Position numbers and translations under genes: made by a program. A stretch of DNA of 64,000 nucleotides from NCBI RefSeq assembly GCF_014842255.1, contig NZ_JACYVH010000010.1:11499-75498 (forward strand), written 5' to 3'. This DNA comes from Frigoribacterium sp. CFBP 13712. Lineage in GTDB: Bacteria; Actinomycetota; Actinomycetes; Actinomycetales; Microbacteriaceae. Under the pieces are notes generated by a model. It ran no database searches, was not told the origin of the DNA, and was given only the letters and a program-made list of their open reading frames with translations. Positions within the stretch are counted from its first letter, which is position 1. Every line of letters starts with the position of its first letter. Positions 38,596 to 46,420 of the stretch are shown one piece after another.

Positions 38596-38633
38596 AGGAG
38601 GGGCGGTGCGGGGAGTCCCGCACCGCGCCTCCT
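38596..38633 (+). terminator. R1-based stem-loop after pdhC
   Basis: Arms AGGAGGGGCGGTGCGGG and CCCGCACCGCGCCTCCT pair with one mismatch around a 4-base loop. It lies 17 bases after the stop codon. The outer part is an R1 inverted pair, one half decayed. Confidence 0.7.
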
Positions 38634-38646
38634 CGGCGTCCTGTCG

Positions 38647-38686
38647 TAGGGTCGTGTCGACGACACGTCATGACCGGACGGGACCA
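38647..38686 (+). promoter_or_regulatory. Promoter and putative GntR operator of the gntR gene
   Basis: A -10-like TAGGGT (38647-38652) is followed by the palindrome-containing stretch CGTCATGACCGGACGGGACC (38666-38685). The same core TCATGACCGGAC recurs upstream of the PTS EIIC gene, suggesting autoregulation plus control of the PTS by this regulator. Confidence 0.55.
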
Positions 38687-38719
38687 CCGCCGGTCGACTC
38701 GAGGAGGGGCCGGTCCGCC

Positions 38720-39454
38720 ATGCCGCAGCACATCGTCGACGGGTCGGTGCCGAAGCACGAGCAGCTCCGCGGCATCCTGCAGGAGATGGCGGCGACCGAG
38801 CTGCCCGCCGGCGCCGCCGTGCCGAGCGAGCGCCAGCTGATGGCCGACTACGGCGTCAGCCGCATCACCGTGCGGGAGGCGGTCGGCCAGCTGGTCAACG
38901 AGGGCTGGCTCACCCGGGTGCGCGGCAAGGGCACCTTCGTGGCCCACCGCGTGGTGCAGTCGACCCTGCACCTGGCCTCGTTCACCAGCGAGATGACGTC
39001 GCTCGGGCATGTTCCGAGCACGGTCGTGCTGGTGCGCGACGAGGCCGTGCCTCCTGCCGACACCGCCGCGGCGCTCGAGATCGCACCCGGCGAGACCGCG
39101 TTCCGGGTGAAGCGCCTGCGCCTCGCCGACGGCGAACCGGTCAGCATCGACGACGCGTGGTTCCCGGCCGCGCGCTTCGCCGGGCTGTTCGACCACGACC
39201 TGACCCTGTCGCTCTACCGCCTCTTCGGCGACGAATACGACCTGCCCGTCACCCGCGCCCGGCAGACGGTCTCTGCGGAGGGCGCCTCGGCCGAGACGGC
39301 GACGCTGCTCGGCACGCGCGACGGCGCGCCCGTGCTGTTCTTCGACCGCGTGTCGTACTCGGGCGACGTGCCGGTCGAGCACTCGGCGACCTGGTACCGC
39401 TCCGACCGCTACCGCGTGTCGATGCAGGTGTCGTCGACGGAGCCGCAGGGCTGA
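38720..39454 (+). CDS. GntR/HutC-family regulator, DasR-like
   Basis: A 244-aa repressor with an N-terminal winged helix (~10-75; PSERQLMADYGVSRITVREAVGQLVNEGWLTRVRGKGTFVA) and a C-terminal UTRA ligand domain (~95-235). ATG at 38720 with GAGGAGGGG ten bases upstream. The DasR/NagR group senses aminosugar phosphates and binds sites of the type ACTGGTCTAGACCA. The shared GGTCATGACC motif and the adjacent convergent PTS genes fit control of a GlcNAc or glucose PTS. Confidence 0.9.
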   Translation: MPQHIVDGSVPKHEQLRGILQEMAATELPAGAAVPSERQLMADYGVSRITVREAVGQLVNEGWLTRVRGKGTFVAHRVVQSTLHLASFTSEMTSLGHVPSTVVLVRDEAVPPADTAAALEIAPGETAFRVKRLRLADGEPVSIDDAWFPAARFAGLFDHDLTLSLYRLFGDEYDLPVTRARQTVSAEGASAETATLLGTRDGAPVLFFDRVSYSGDVPVEHSATWYRSDRYRVSMQVSSTEPQG

Positions 39455-39473
39455 CGCGAGCCCGGCGCCGCGG

Positions 39474-39947
39474 TCAGACGGTGAAGAGGGCGTCGCCCGG
39501 CGCGACCGACGTGCCCACCGCCTCCTGCGACACGGTGTCGGGTGCGCTGTCGAGCACGACGACGGGGCAGACCGCCGAGTAGCCCGCCTCGGCGACGACG
39601 GCCGGGTCGAAGGTCACGACGAGCTCGCCCGCGGCGACGTTCGCGCCCTCGGCGACGGCCAGCTCGAAGCCCGAGCCGCCGAGCTTCACGGTGTCGATGC
39701 CGACGTGCACGAGCACGCCGACGCCCGACTCGTGCACGACGACGAACGCGTGCGGGTGCAGCTTGACGACCTCGCCGGCGATCGGCGAGAACACGGCCAC
39801 GAGACCGGCACCGGCACCCCGCCCCGCAGGAGGCGCGCTCGGCTCGATCGCGACGCCCGCCCCCACCAGCTGGCCGGCGAACACCGCGTCGGGCACGTCG
39901 GCGAGCGCCACGACCCGCCCGGCGACCGGGGCCGTGACGACCGTCAC
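39474..39947 (-). CDS. crr: PTS glucose-family EIIA component
   Basis: A 157-aa phosphocarrier of the glucose/GlcNAc PTS class. The hallmark is VFSPIAGEVVKLHPHAFVVVHESGVGVLVHVGIDTVKL, with the phosphorylatable His in VLVHVGIDTV. The GTG start at 39947 overlaps the EIIB stop (GTGA). An Ala/Gly/Arg-rich insert encoded around an R1 copy lies near residues 35-45. It passes phosphate from HPr to EIIB. Confidence 0.92.
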   Translation of the reverse strand: MTVVTAPVAGRVVALADVPDAVFAGQLVGAGVAIEPSAPPAGRGAGAGLVAVFSPIAGEVVKLHPHAFVVVHESGVGVLVHVGIDTVKLGGSGFELAVAEGANVAAGELVVTFDPAVVAEAGYSAVCPVVVLDSAPDTVSQEAVGTSVAPGDALFTV

Positions 39948-40180
39948 GCGTCGAGGAGGTCGTTGATGTCTTCGGCGAGGGTGTCGGCGATGGTGCCCAC
40001 GATCACCTGGACGCTGCCGCCGGCGTGGACGACGGCGGTCGCACCGGCCGCCTTGAGGGCGGCGTCGTCGACCAGCGAGACGTCTCTGACGTCGGTGCGC
40101 AGGCGGGTGATGCAGCCTTCGATCTCGTCGATGTTGTCGGCGCCGCCGAGTCCGTCGATCATGGCCTGTGCTTTCGACAT
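39944..40180 (-). CDS. PTS EIIB component (glucose/GlcNAc family)
   Basis: A 78-aa free-standing EIIB. The phosphorylation-site Cys lies in GCITRLRTDVRD, preceded by GGADNIDEIE, as in GlcNAc/glucose EIIB proteins of actinobacteria. The start MSKAQAMIDGLGG has GGAGGAG upstream. It is divergent from the EIIC gene and cotranscribed with EIIA. The trio A, B and C as separate proteins matches GlcNAc PTS loci of streptomycetes. Confidence 0.92.
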   Translation of the reverse strand: MSKAQAMIDGLGGADNIDEIEGCITRLRTDVRDVSLVDDAALKAAGATAVVHAGGSVQVIVGTIADTLAEDINDLLDA

Positions 40181-40281
40181 GAGCTGTTCTCCTCCATCGC
40201 GGGTGACATGACCCGGTTCTGCTGACACGGAACGCGGGTTCCCAGTTGACACCATCCGCCGGTCTGAGGAAACTACCACTC

Positions 40282-40310
40282 ACTGGTCATGACCGGACAG
40301 GACCGGACAG
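40282..40310. promoter_or_regulatory. Putative DasR-type operator between PTS genes
   Basis: ACTGGTCATGACCGGACAGG followed by a second half-site GACCGGACAGG. GGTCATGACC (40285-40294) is a perfect 10-base palindrome resembling the dre consensus ACTGGTCTAGACCA. It lies between divergent EIIB/EIIA and EIIC and shares its core with the gntR promoter. Confidence 0.6.
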
Positions 40311-40381
40311 GCCTCAGATCGACCGGCACCGTGCCCACGACGATGCCCCGGCCGACTGCTCATCGACGAGAGGATCCGCGC

Positions 40382-41646
40382 ATGACGACGTCCGAGACCG
40401 AGGCTGCACCGGCCGCAGCGCCGAAGAGGGGTGCCGGCGCGTTCGCCGTGCTGCAGCGCCTCGGGCGCAGCCTCATGCTGCCCATCGCGGTGCTCCCCGC
40501 CGCGGGGCTGCTCCTCCGGCTGGGCCAGCCGGACCTGCTCGGGGGCATCCCCGGGTTCGAGACCGGAGGTTCGGTCATCAGCGCGGCGGGCAACGCGGTC
40601 TTCACCTGGCTGCCGCTGATCTTCGCGGTGGGCATCGCGATCGGCTGGGCGAAGAAGTCCGACGGCTCGACGGCCCTGGCCGCCGTGGTCGGCTACATGG
40701 TCATCGACGGCGTGTTCGAGGCCATGTCCCCTCTCGTGCTGGCGGGCGAGACGACGGCGACCGGCGATCCGGCGGTCATCGACTACGGCGTGCTCGGCGG
40801 CATCGTCATGGGTCTGCTGTCCGCGGTGCTCTGGCAGCGCTTCTACCGGACGAAGCTGCCCGAGTTCCTCGGCTTCTTCTCCGGCCGTCGACTGGTGCCG
40901 ATCCTCACGGCCGGCACGGGTCTGGTCGTCGCGTCGTCATGTCGTTCGTCTACCCGATCTTCAACGCGGCGCTCACCTGGGTGGGCACGGCCGTGGCGTC
41001 CAACGACGTGGTCGGCGGCGGTGTCTACGGGGTCGTCAACCGCCTCCTGATCCCCACGGGTCTGCACCACATCCTGAACAACATCGTGTGGTTCCTGGTG
41101 GGCGACTACTCGGGCGCCGACGGCACGGTCTACCGCGGCGACCTGACCCGGTTCTTCCAGGGCGACCCGAGCGCCGGCGTCTTCATGACCGGGTTCTTCC
41201 CGATCTTCATGTTCGCCCTGCCCGCCGCGGCCCTCGCGATCTGGCGTCACGCCCGCCCCGAGAAGAAGAAGCTGATCGGCGGCATCATGCTGTCGACCGC
41301 GCTGACGGCCTTCCTGACGGGCATCACCGAGCCACTCGAGTTCTCGTTCATGTTCGTCGCCTGGCCGCTCTACGTGGTGCACGCTGTGCTGACGGGCACC
41401 TCGATGATGCTGGTCAACGCGCTCGACATCCACAACGGGTTCTCGTTCTCGGCGGGTCTGATCGACTACGTGCTGAACTTCTCGATCTCGCAGAACTCGA
41501 TCTGGCTGATCCCGATCGGGCTCGGCTACGCCGTCGTCTACTACGTCATCTTCAGCTTCGTGATCAAGAAGTGGAACCTCAAGACACCGGGTCGCGAAGA
41601 CGACGACGCGAGCGCCGAGTCGGTCGAGGCCGCCACGAAGGCGTAG
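40382..41646 (+). pseudogene. PTS EIIC permease gene with frameshift
   Basis: It encodes a glucose/GlcNAc-family EIIC, but in two frames. The first ~180 residues (ATG 40382 with GAGAGGA upstream) read MTTSETEAAP through ILTAGTGLVVA in one frame. The rest, VVMSFVYPIFNAALTWVG to the end, reads in the +2 frame. It includes GLHHILNN and the substrate-site GITEPLEFSFMFVAW. The break is near 40930-40938: GTCGTCGCGTCGTCATG would be restored by one extra G after GCG. Either the gene is inactivated, the base was lost in sequencing, or frameshifting occurs. All other features look intact, so the damage is recent or artefactual. Confidence 0.85.
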
Positions 41647-41670
41647 CCGCGCTCGGGCTCCGGGGCACCA

Positions 41671-41732
41671 GACCCCAGCGGATCGCCGAGGCCCTCGTGC
41701 GCGCACGGGGGTCTCAGCGCGTTCCCGGGGTC
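41671..41732. repeat. Family B palindromic repeat, copy 3
   Basis: A 62-base palindrome beginning GACCCCAGCGGATCGCCGAG and ending CGTTCCCGGGGTC. It lies 25 bases after the EIIC stop, so it can act as its terminator. More diverged than the other three copies. Confidence 0.8.
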
Positions 41733-41742
41733 TCGGCGGTTC

Positions 41743-41786
41743 CGAGGAGGCGCGTCGCGGGTCGGCAGCCGAGCCGCGCCTCCTCG
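41743..41786. terminator. Inverted R1 pair upstream of znuA
   Basis: CGAGGAGGCGCG (41743-41754) and CGCGCCTCCTCG (41775-41786) form a 12-base perfect stem around 20 bases that themselves contain CGGCAGCCG. It ends three bases before the znuA -35 box. Confidence 0.65.
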
Positions 41787-41788
41787 TC

Positions 41789-41817
41789 TTGACAATCATT
41801 ATCAGTAGCAATAGCGT
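41789..41817 (+). promoter_or_regulatory. znuA promoter with Zur box
   Basis: TTGACA (41789-41794), a 17-base spacer and TAGCGT (41812-41817), which ends seven bases before the ATG, so the mRNA is probably leaderless. The 15-base palindrome TGACAATCATTATCA (41790-41804) overlaps the -35 and spacer. It fits the Zur consensus TGAnAATCATTnTCA closely. Zinc-loaded Zur would block RNA polymerase here. Confidence 0.85.
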
Positions 41818-41824
41818 CGACGAC

Positions 41825-42853
41825 ATGAACCTCCGCCGCACCCTGCCCCTGCTCGCCCTGCCCGCCGCGGCGGCCCTCGTGCTGAGCGGCTGCTCGTCGT
41901 CGGGGTCGGCGGGCGCGGCGGGCGACGACGGTTCAGGAGGCGCGATCTCGGTCGTCGCATCGACCAACGTCTACGGCGACATCGCTCAGACCGTCGGCGG
42001 CGACGCGGTCGACGTCACCAGCATCATCAGCGACCCCTCGCAAGACCCGCACTCGTACGAGGCCGACGCCCGCACCCAGCTCGCGGTCTCGCGGGCCGAC
42101 GTCGTGATCGAGAACGGCGGCGGCTACGACGCTTTCGTCGACACGATGCTCAGCGCGAGCGACTCGTCGGCCGCGGTCGTGAACGCCGTGGACGTCTCGG
42201 GCCTCGACCCCGACGCCGAGGGGCACACGGACGACGAGCACGCCGACGACGAGCACAGCGACGAGGCCGAGCCCTCCGCCGACGCCACGAGCGACGACCA
42301 CGCCGACGAGCACGAGCACGACCACGGCGCGTTCAACGAGCACGTCTTCTACAGCCTGCACAGCATGGGCGCCCTCGCCGACGAGATCGCGCACCAGCTG
42401 GGCGAGATCGACCCCGACCAGGCCGACACCTTCACCGCGAACGCCGACGCGTTCGGCGACCGCGTGGCCGATCTGGAGGCGCAGGCCGCCGAGATCAAGA
42501 CGGCGCACGATGGCGAGTCGGTCGCCTACACCGAGCCGGTGCCCGGCTACCTCTTCGACGAGATGGGTCTCGTGAACGTGACCCCCGCCTCCTTCTCCGA
42601 GGCCATCGAAGAGGGCGACGACGTGTCGCCCGCGGTGCTCAACGAGACGCTCAAGACCTTCGCCGACGGCCGGGTCGACCTGCTCGCCTACAACGAGCAG
42701 ACCTCGAGCCCCGAGACCGAGGCGGTCGAGAAGGCCGCCACCGACGCCGGCGTCGCCATCGTGCCGGTCACGGAGCTCCTCCCGGAGGGGGATGATTACA
42801 TCTCGTGGCAGCAGAGCAACATCGACGCGATCAAGGCGGCACTCGACCGGTGA
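41825..42853 (+). CDS. znuA: Zinc ABC transporter substrate-binding lipoprotein
   Basis: An extracellular zinc-binding lipoprotein of the ZnuA/cluster 9 family, 342 aa. Lipobox VLSGC. Zinc ligands are expected in DPHSYEADAR and EHVFYSLHSMGALADEIA, with a later Glu in AYNEQT. Between them lies a His/Asp/Glu-rich loop (~130-175) typical of zinc rather than manganese binding proteins. The start at 41825 fits the leaderless promoter; the ORF upstream of it begins inside the -35 box. The stop overlaps znuC (GTGA). Confidence 0.94.
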   Translation: MNLRRTLPLLALPAAAALVLSGCSSSGSAGAAGDDGSGGAISVVASTNVYGDIAQTVGGDAVDVTSIISDPSQDPHSYEADARTQLAVSRADVVIENGGGYDAFVDTMLSASDSSAAVVNAVDVSGLDPDAEGHTDDEHADDEHSDEAEPSADATSDDHADEHEHDHGAFNEHVFYSLHSMGALADEIAHQLGEIDPDQADTFTANADAFGDRVADLEAQAAEIKTAHDGESVAYTEPVPGYLFDEMGLVNVTPASFSEAIEEGDDVSPAVLNETLKTFADGRVDLLAYNEQTSSPETEAVEKAATDAGVAIVPVTELLPEGDDYISWQQSNIDAIKAALDR

Positions 42854-43728
42854 CCCAGCGGCACCCCGACGACTCCGTCGCCGTCGCGACCCGCGCCTCC
42901 TCGGCCGGGCGCGACGGCGACGCCGTGCTGCGCCTGCGCGACGCCGGCGTCGGCTTCGGCGACCGGACCCTCTGGTCGGGGCTCGACCTCGACGTCGCCC
43001 CCGGCGAGTTCATCGCCGTGCTCGGCCCGAACGGCGCCGGCAAGACCACCATGCTGCGGACCATCCTCGGTCAGCAGGAGCTCACCGCCGGCACCATCGA
43101 GTTCCTCGGCAGGCCGGTCGCCCGCGGGCACCGCCGCATCGGGTACGTGCCGCAGCAGCGCCTGATGGAGACCGGTACGCCGCTCCGCACCCGCGACATG
43201 ATCGCCCTCGGCGTCACCGGCCACCGCTGGGGCCTGCGCCGCGAGAGCGCCGCCGAACGGGCCGCCATCGACGCCCTCGTCGACGAGGTGGGCGCGACCT
43301 CGTTCGCCGACGCCCCCGTCGCCTCGCTCTCGGGCGGCGAGCAGCAGCGCGCCCGCGTCGGCCAGGCACTCGCCGCCGACCCCGCCCTGCTGCTCTGCGA
43401 CGAGCCGCTGATCTCGCTCGACCTGCGGCACCAGCGCGGCGTCACCGAGCTGCTCGACCGTCAGCGCCGGGCCCGCAACACGGCCGTCGTCTTCGTCACG
43501 CACGACGTCAACCCGATCCTCGACGTCGTCGACCGGGTGCTCTACCTGGCCGGGGGCTCGTTCCGCATCGGCACCCCCGACGAGGTGCTGCAGGCGCCCG
43601 TGCTGAGCGAGCTGTACGGCACCCCGGTCGACGTCATCCGCACGATGGGGCGCATCGTCATCGTCGGCAGCCACGGGCACGACGATCATCACCTCGAGCC
43701 GCTCGACGACGACGGAGGGCCGCGATGA
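42850..43728 (+). CDS. znuC: Zinc ABC transporter ATP-binding protein
   Basis: A 292-aa cytosolic ATPase. Walker A GPNGAGKTT, Q-loop YVPQQ, signature SLSGGEQQRARVGQAL, Walker B LLLCDEPLISLD and switch His FVTHD are present. A ~25-residue N-terminal extension before VLRLRDAG contains the R1-encoded ATRASSAG. The C-terminal end is His/Asp-rich (SHGHDDHHLEPLDDD), which could bind zinc. GTG start; overlaps with both neighbours. Confidence 0.94.
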   Translation: MTQRHPDDSVAVATRASSAGRDGDAVLRLRDAGVGFGDRTLWSGLDLDVAPGEFIAVLGPNGAGKTTMLRTILGQQELTAGTIEFLGRPVARGHRRIGYVPQQRLMETGTPLRTRDMIALGVTGHRWGLRRESAAERAAIDALVDEVGATSFADAPVASLSGGEQQRARVGQALAADPALLLCDEPLISLDLRHQRGVTELLDRQRRARNTAVVFVTHDVNPILDVVDRVLYLAGGSFRIGTPDEVLQAPVLSELYGTPVDVIRTMGRIVIVGSHGHDDHHLEPLDDDGGPR

Positions 43729-44618
43729 CCGACCTGTGGGCCCAGCTGTTCTCGTTCCAGGACTTCGGCGAGCTCGTCGCCCTCGTCAAGAACTCGATCA
43801 TCGCCGGCGCCGTGCTCGGCCTGGTCGGCGGGTTGATCGGCCCGTTCGTCCTCACACGCAACATGCCGTTCGCCGTGCACGGCATCAGCGAGCTGTCGTT
43901 CGCCGGCGCGTCGGCCGCCCTGCTCTTCGGCGCCAACGTCGTCGCGGGGTCGCTCGTCGGCAGCGTCGTGGCGGCCCTGCTGATCGGTGTGCTCGGGTCG
44001 CGGGCGCGCGAACGCAACTCGATCATCGCGGTGCTCATGCCGTTCGGCCTCGGGATCGGCATCCTCTGCCTCGCCCTCTACCAGGGCCGGTCCGCCAACC
44101 GGTTCGGCCTGCTGACCGGTCAGATCGTCGCCGTCGACAACCCCCAGCTCGGCTGGCTGATGACCATCTCGGCCGTCGTGATCGTCACGCTGCTGGTCGT
44201 CTGGCGCCCGCTCACCTTCGCCAGCGTCGACCCCGACGTGGCCGCCGCCGCCGGCATCCCGGTGCGGACCCTCGGCATCGTGTTCATGCTCGTGCTCGGC
44301 CTCGCCGTCGCCGTGTCGGTGCAGATCGTCGGCGCCCTGCTGGTGCTCTCGCTGCTCGTCACCCCCGCCGCCGCGGCCCTCCGGCTCACGGTGAACCCGC
44401 GGCTGGTGCCGCTCTTGAGCATCGCCTTCGCCGTCACCTCGGTGGTCGGCGGGATCCTGCTCGCACTCGGCGGCGGACTGCCGATCAGCCCCTACGTCAC
44501 GACCATCTCGTTCGCCATCTGGCTCGTCTGCCGTGTGATCGGCCGTCGTCGCGACGCCCGCACGCTCAGGCCGCGCCGACCCGCACGGGTAGCCTTGGCC
44601 GCGAAGCAGGAGGTCTGA
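43725..44618 (+). CDS. znuB: Zinc ABC transporter permease
   Basis: A 297-aa ABC-3 family permease with about eight membrane helices. The conserved NMPFAVHGISELSFAGASAALLFG is followed by the later family stretch VGALLVLSLLVTPAAAALRL. It overlaps znuC (ATGA). The zur gene begins one base after its stop codon, so the operon is znuA-znuC-znuB-zur under one Zur-controlled promoter. Confidence 0.94.
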   Translation: MTDLWAQLFSFQDFGELVALVKNSIIAGAVLGLVGGLIGPFVLTRNMPFAVHGISELSFAGASAALLFGANVVAGSLVGSVVAALLIGVLGSRARERNSIIAVLMPFGLGIGILCLALYQGRSANRFGLLTGQIVAVDNPQLGWLMTISAVVIVTLLVVWRPLTFASVDPDVAAAAGIPVRTLGIVFMLVLGLAVAVSVQIVGALLVLSLLVTPAAAALRLTVNPRLVPLLSIAFAVTSVVGGILLALGGGLPISPYVTTISFAIWLVCRVIGRRRDARTLRPRRPARVALAAKQEV

Positions 44619-44619
44619 G

Positions 44620-45057
44620 ATGGTGGTCCGACGCAACACCTGGCAGCGCGAGGCCGTGCGCGAGGCGCTCGACAGCAGCGAGGGCTTCGTCAGCGCGCAG
44701 TCCCTGCACACCCAGCTGCGCGAGGCGGGCTCGCCCATCGGGCTGGCGACCGTCTACCGGGCGCTGTCCGACCTCGCCTCCGACGGATCGGCCGACTCGC
44801 TGCAGCAGGAGGGCGAGAGCCTGTACCGCGCCTGCACCCCCGGCACGCACCACCACCACCTCATCTGCCGCGTCTGCGGCACCACGGTCGAGATCGAGGC
44901 CGACGCGGTCGAGACCTGGGCCCGCCAGGTCGCCGCCCAGCACGGCTTCACCGAGGCGCAGCACATCGTCGACGTCTTCGGGCTCTGCGCGGCGTGCTCG
45001 GCCGAGGCCGCCGCGGGGCGCGACCCCGCGGTCACCCGCGGCTCCTCCGAGGGCTGA
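44620..45057 (+). CDS. zur: Zinc uptake regulator, Fur family
   Basis: A 145-aa metalloregulator. The winged helix (~8-75; RREAVREALDSSEGFVSAQSLHTQL, LATVYRALSDL) is followed by the dimerisation domain with the structural zinc cysteines CRVCG and CAAC and the sensor-site histidines THHHHLIC and QHIVDVFG. SD AGGAGG lies 7 bases before the ATG. It likely represses its own operon via the box at 41790. Of the Fur-family members, gene context makes Zur by far the best call. Confidence 0.93.
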   Translation: MVVRRNTWQREAVREALDSSEGFVSAQSLHTQLREAGSPIGLATVYRALSDLASDGSADSLQQEGESLYRACTPGTHHHHLICRVCGTTVEIEADAVETWARQVAAQHGFTEAQHIVDVFGLCAACSAEAAAGRDPAVTRGSSEG

Positions 45058-45059
45058 CC

Positions 45060-45100
45060 CGCGCCTCCTCGGCTGCCGCCGTCGATGCCGAGGAGGCGCG
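45060..45100. terminator. Inverted R1 pair after zur
   Basis: CGCGCCTCCTCGG (45060-45072) and CCGAGGAGGCGCG (45088-45100) form a 13-base perfect stem with a 15-base loop directly behind the zur stop codon. Confidence 0.7.
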
Positions 45101-45102
45101 GC

Positions 45103-45298
45103 TTGCGTGATCCCGGGCGTGTCGCGTACTCTTGCTCTTTGGTTGGGCGCTCTCTGCGCCCATGTGCACCGAATCCCCCGCCACACCGGCTCCGTCATGC
45201 GGATCCATGGGGGCCGACGCGCGCCGACAAGTGACCTTGGGTAGGGGCCGCCGTTCGCAGAACGGGGTGCTCCCTACGGTATCTACGGAGGAATGACC
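45103..45298 (+). promoter_or_regulatory. Promoter and structured leader of rpmB-rpmG-rpsN
   Basis: TTGCGT (45103-45108), an 18-base spacer and TACTCT (45127-45132) form a good promoter, giving a leader of about 160 bases. The leader has a hairpin near its 5' end (GGGCGC/GCGCCC, 45145-45161). Before the ribosome binding site lies a two-part hairpin, outer GTAGGG/CCCTAC (45241-45277) and inner CCGTTC/GAACGG (45251-45265). GGAGGA at 45287-45292 is the ribosome binding site. No Zur box is seen. It may carry ribosomal-protein feedback control. Confidence 0.55.
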
Positions 45299-45535
45299 AT
45301 GGCAGCAACATGCCAGGTGACCGGAGCCATCCCCGGCTTCGGACACAACATCTCGCACTCGCACCGACGCACCAAGCGTCGTTTCGATCCCAACATCCAG
45401 AAGAAGACGTACTACGTGCCGTCGCTTCGTCGTAACGTGACCCTGCAGCTCAGCGCCAAGGGGATCAAGGTCATCGACGCTCGTGGCATCGAGTCGGTCG
45501 TGAAGGACCTTCTCGCTCGTGGGGAGAAGATCTAA
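45299..45535 (+). CDS. rpmB: 50S ribosomal protein L28, zinc-independent form
   Basis: A 78-aa ribosomal protein. N terminus [34 protein letters not shown]. The zinc form of L28 has CxxC at the start (CDVCGK type); here only one Cys (CQVTG) remains, the pattern of the C-minus paralog. Start 45299 was preferred over ATG 45293 because GGAGGA is seven bases away and MAA is the family N terminus. The stop codon overlaps the rpmG start (TAATG). Confidence 0.95.
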   Translation: MAATCQVTGAIPGFGHNISHSHRRTKRRFDPNIQKKTYYVPSLRRNVTLQLSAKGIKVIDARGIESVVKDLLARGEKI

Positions 45536-45702
45536 TGGCTCGTCAGCAGGACGTCCGTCCCATCATCAAGCTCCGCTCGACGGCGGGCACCGGTTTCACG
45601 TACGTGACCAAGAAGAACCGTCGCAACAACCCCGATCGCCTCGTGCTGAAGAAGTACGACCCCGTGATCCGCAAGCACGTCGAATTCCGCGAGGAGCGCT
45701 AG
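45535..45702 (+). CDS. rpmG: 50S ribosomal protein L33, zinc-independent form
   Basis: 55 aa: N terminus [20 protein letters not shown], then [20 protein letters not shown]. It has no cysteine at all, while the zinc form has two CxxC pairs. It shares one base with the rpmB stop, so it is translationally coupled. rpsN follows after two bases. Confidence 0.95.
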   Translation: MARQQDVRPIIKLRSTAGTGFTYVTKKNRRNNPDRLVLKKYDPVIRKHVEFREER

Positions 45703-45704
45703 AG

Positions 45705-46010
45705 ATGGCCAAGAAGAGCAAGATCGCCAAGAACAACCAGCGCGCCGTCATCGTCGCCCGTTACGCCGAGAAGCGTCTCGAGCTCAAGAAGGCGCTCATC
45801 GACCCGAACGGCACCGACGAGAGCCGCGAGGCCGCCCGCCTCGGTCTGCAGAAGCTGCCCCGCGACGCGTCGCCGGTCCGCCTCCGCAACCGCGACTCGG
45901 TCGACGGCCGCCCCCGCGGTCACCTCAAGGCCTTCGGCATCAGCCGTGTCCGCTTCCGCGACATGGCTCACCGCGGTGAGCTTCCGGGCATCACGAAGTC
46001 TTCCTGGTAG
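45705..46010 (+). CDS. rpsN: 30S ribosomal protein S14, zinc-independent form
   Basis: A 101-aa long-form S14. Start [21 protein letters not shown] terminus [33 protein letters not shown]. No CxxC motifs, hence the zinc-independent class. Third in the L28-L33-S14 operon. Such trios are Zur-controlled substitutes in mycobacteria and streptomycetes. Confidence 0.96.
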   Translation: MAKKSKIAKNNQRAVIVARYAEKRLELKKALIDPNGTDESREAARLGLQKLPRDASPVRLRNRDSVDGRPRGHLKAFGISRVRFRDMAHRGELPGITKSSW

Positions 46011-46053
46011 GTTTTACGCGGTTCCACAGGGCCCTCGGGCCTGTTACCGCACG

Positions 46054-46080
46054 GACGCGGTGAACGCCGCGTCTCGTCTT
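46054..46080 (+). terminator. Stem-loop between rpsN and hup
   Basis: GACGCGG and CCGCGTC (46054-46060, 46067-46073) around a 6-base loop, followed by TCGTCTT. An imperfect stem around CAGGGCCC/GGGCCTG (46027-46043) precedes it. One of them probably ends the ribosomal operon. Confidence 0.5.
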
Positions 46081-46108
46081 ACGAACGAAGTCCGAGGAGG
46101 ACAAACAC

Positions 46109-46396
46109 ATGGCTGACAAGTCACTGAACCGCACCGAGCTCGTCGCAGCTGTCGCTTCCGAGTCCGGCCAGAGCCAGGCCGCCGTCAGCGGCGTCGTCGA
46201 CGCGTTCTTCTCCGTCGTCTCGAAGTCCGTCGCGGACGGCACGAAGGTCACCATCCCCGGGTGGATCGCCTTCGAGAAGACGCACCGCGCCGCTCGCACC
46301 GGCCGCAACCCGCAGACGGGTGAGGCCCTCGAGATCGCCGCGAGCGACAGCGTCAAGGTCAGCGCCGGCAGCAAGCTCAAGGCCGCCGTCAAGTAG
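46109..46396 (+). CDS. hup: HU-family DNA-binding protein
   Basis: A 95-aa nucleoid protein. Typical MADKSLNRTELVAAVASESGQSQAAVSGVVDAFFSVV, IPGWIAFEKTHRAARTGRNPQTGEALEI with the beta-arm Pro, and a Lys-rich end. It lacks the long Lys/Ala tail of mycobacterial HupB. GAGGAGG eight bases before the ATG. Followed by a model terminator. Confidence 0.96.
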   Translation: MADKSLNRTELVAAVASESGQSQAAVSGVVDAFFSVVSKSVADGTKVTIPGWIAFEKTHRAARTGRNPQTGEALEIAASDSVKVSAGSKLKAAVK

Positions 46397-46420
46397 TCCT
46401 CCGCTTCTCACGAAGCCCCA

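Noticed and set aside
45103-45298. Zur box upstream of rpmB
   Set aside because: No match to TGAnAATCATTnTCA, even a loose one, was seen in the promoter or leader, unlike the clear box at 41790.
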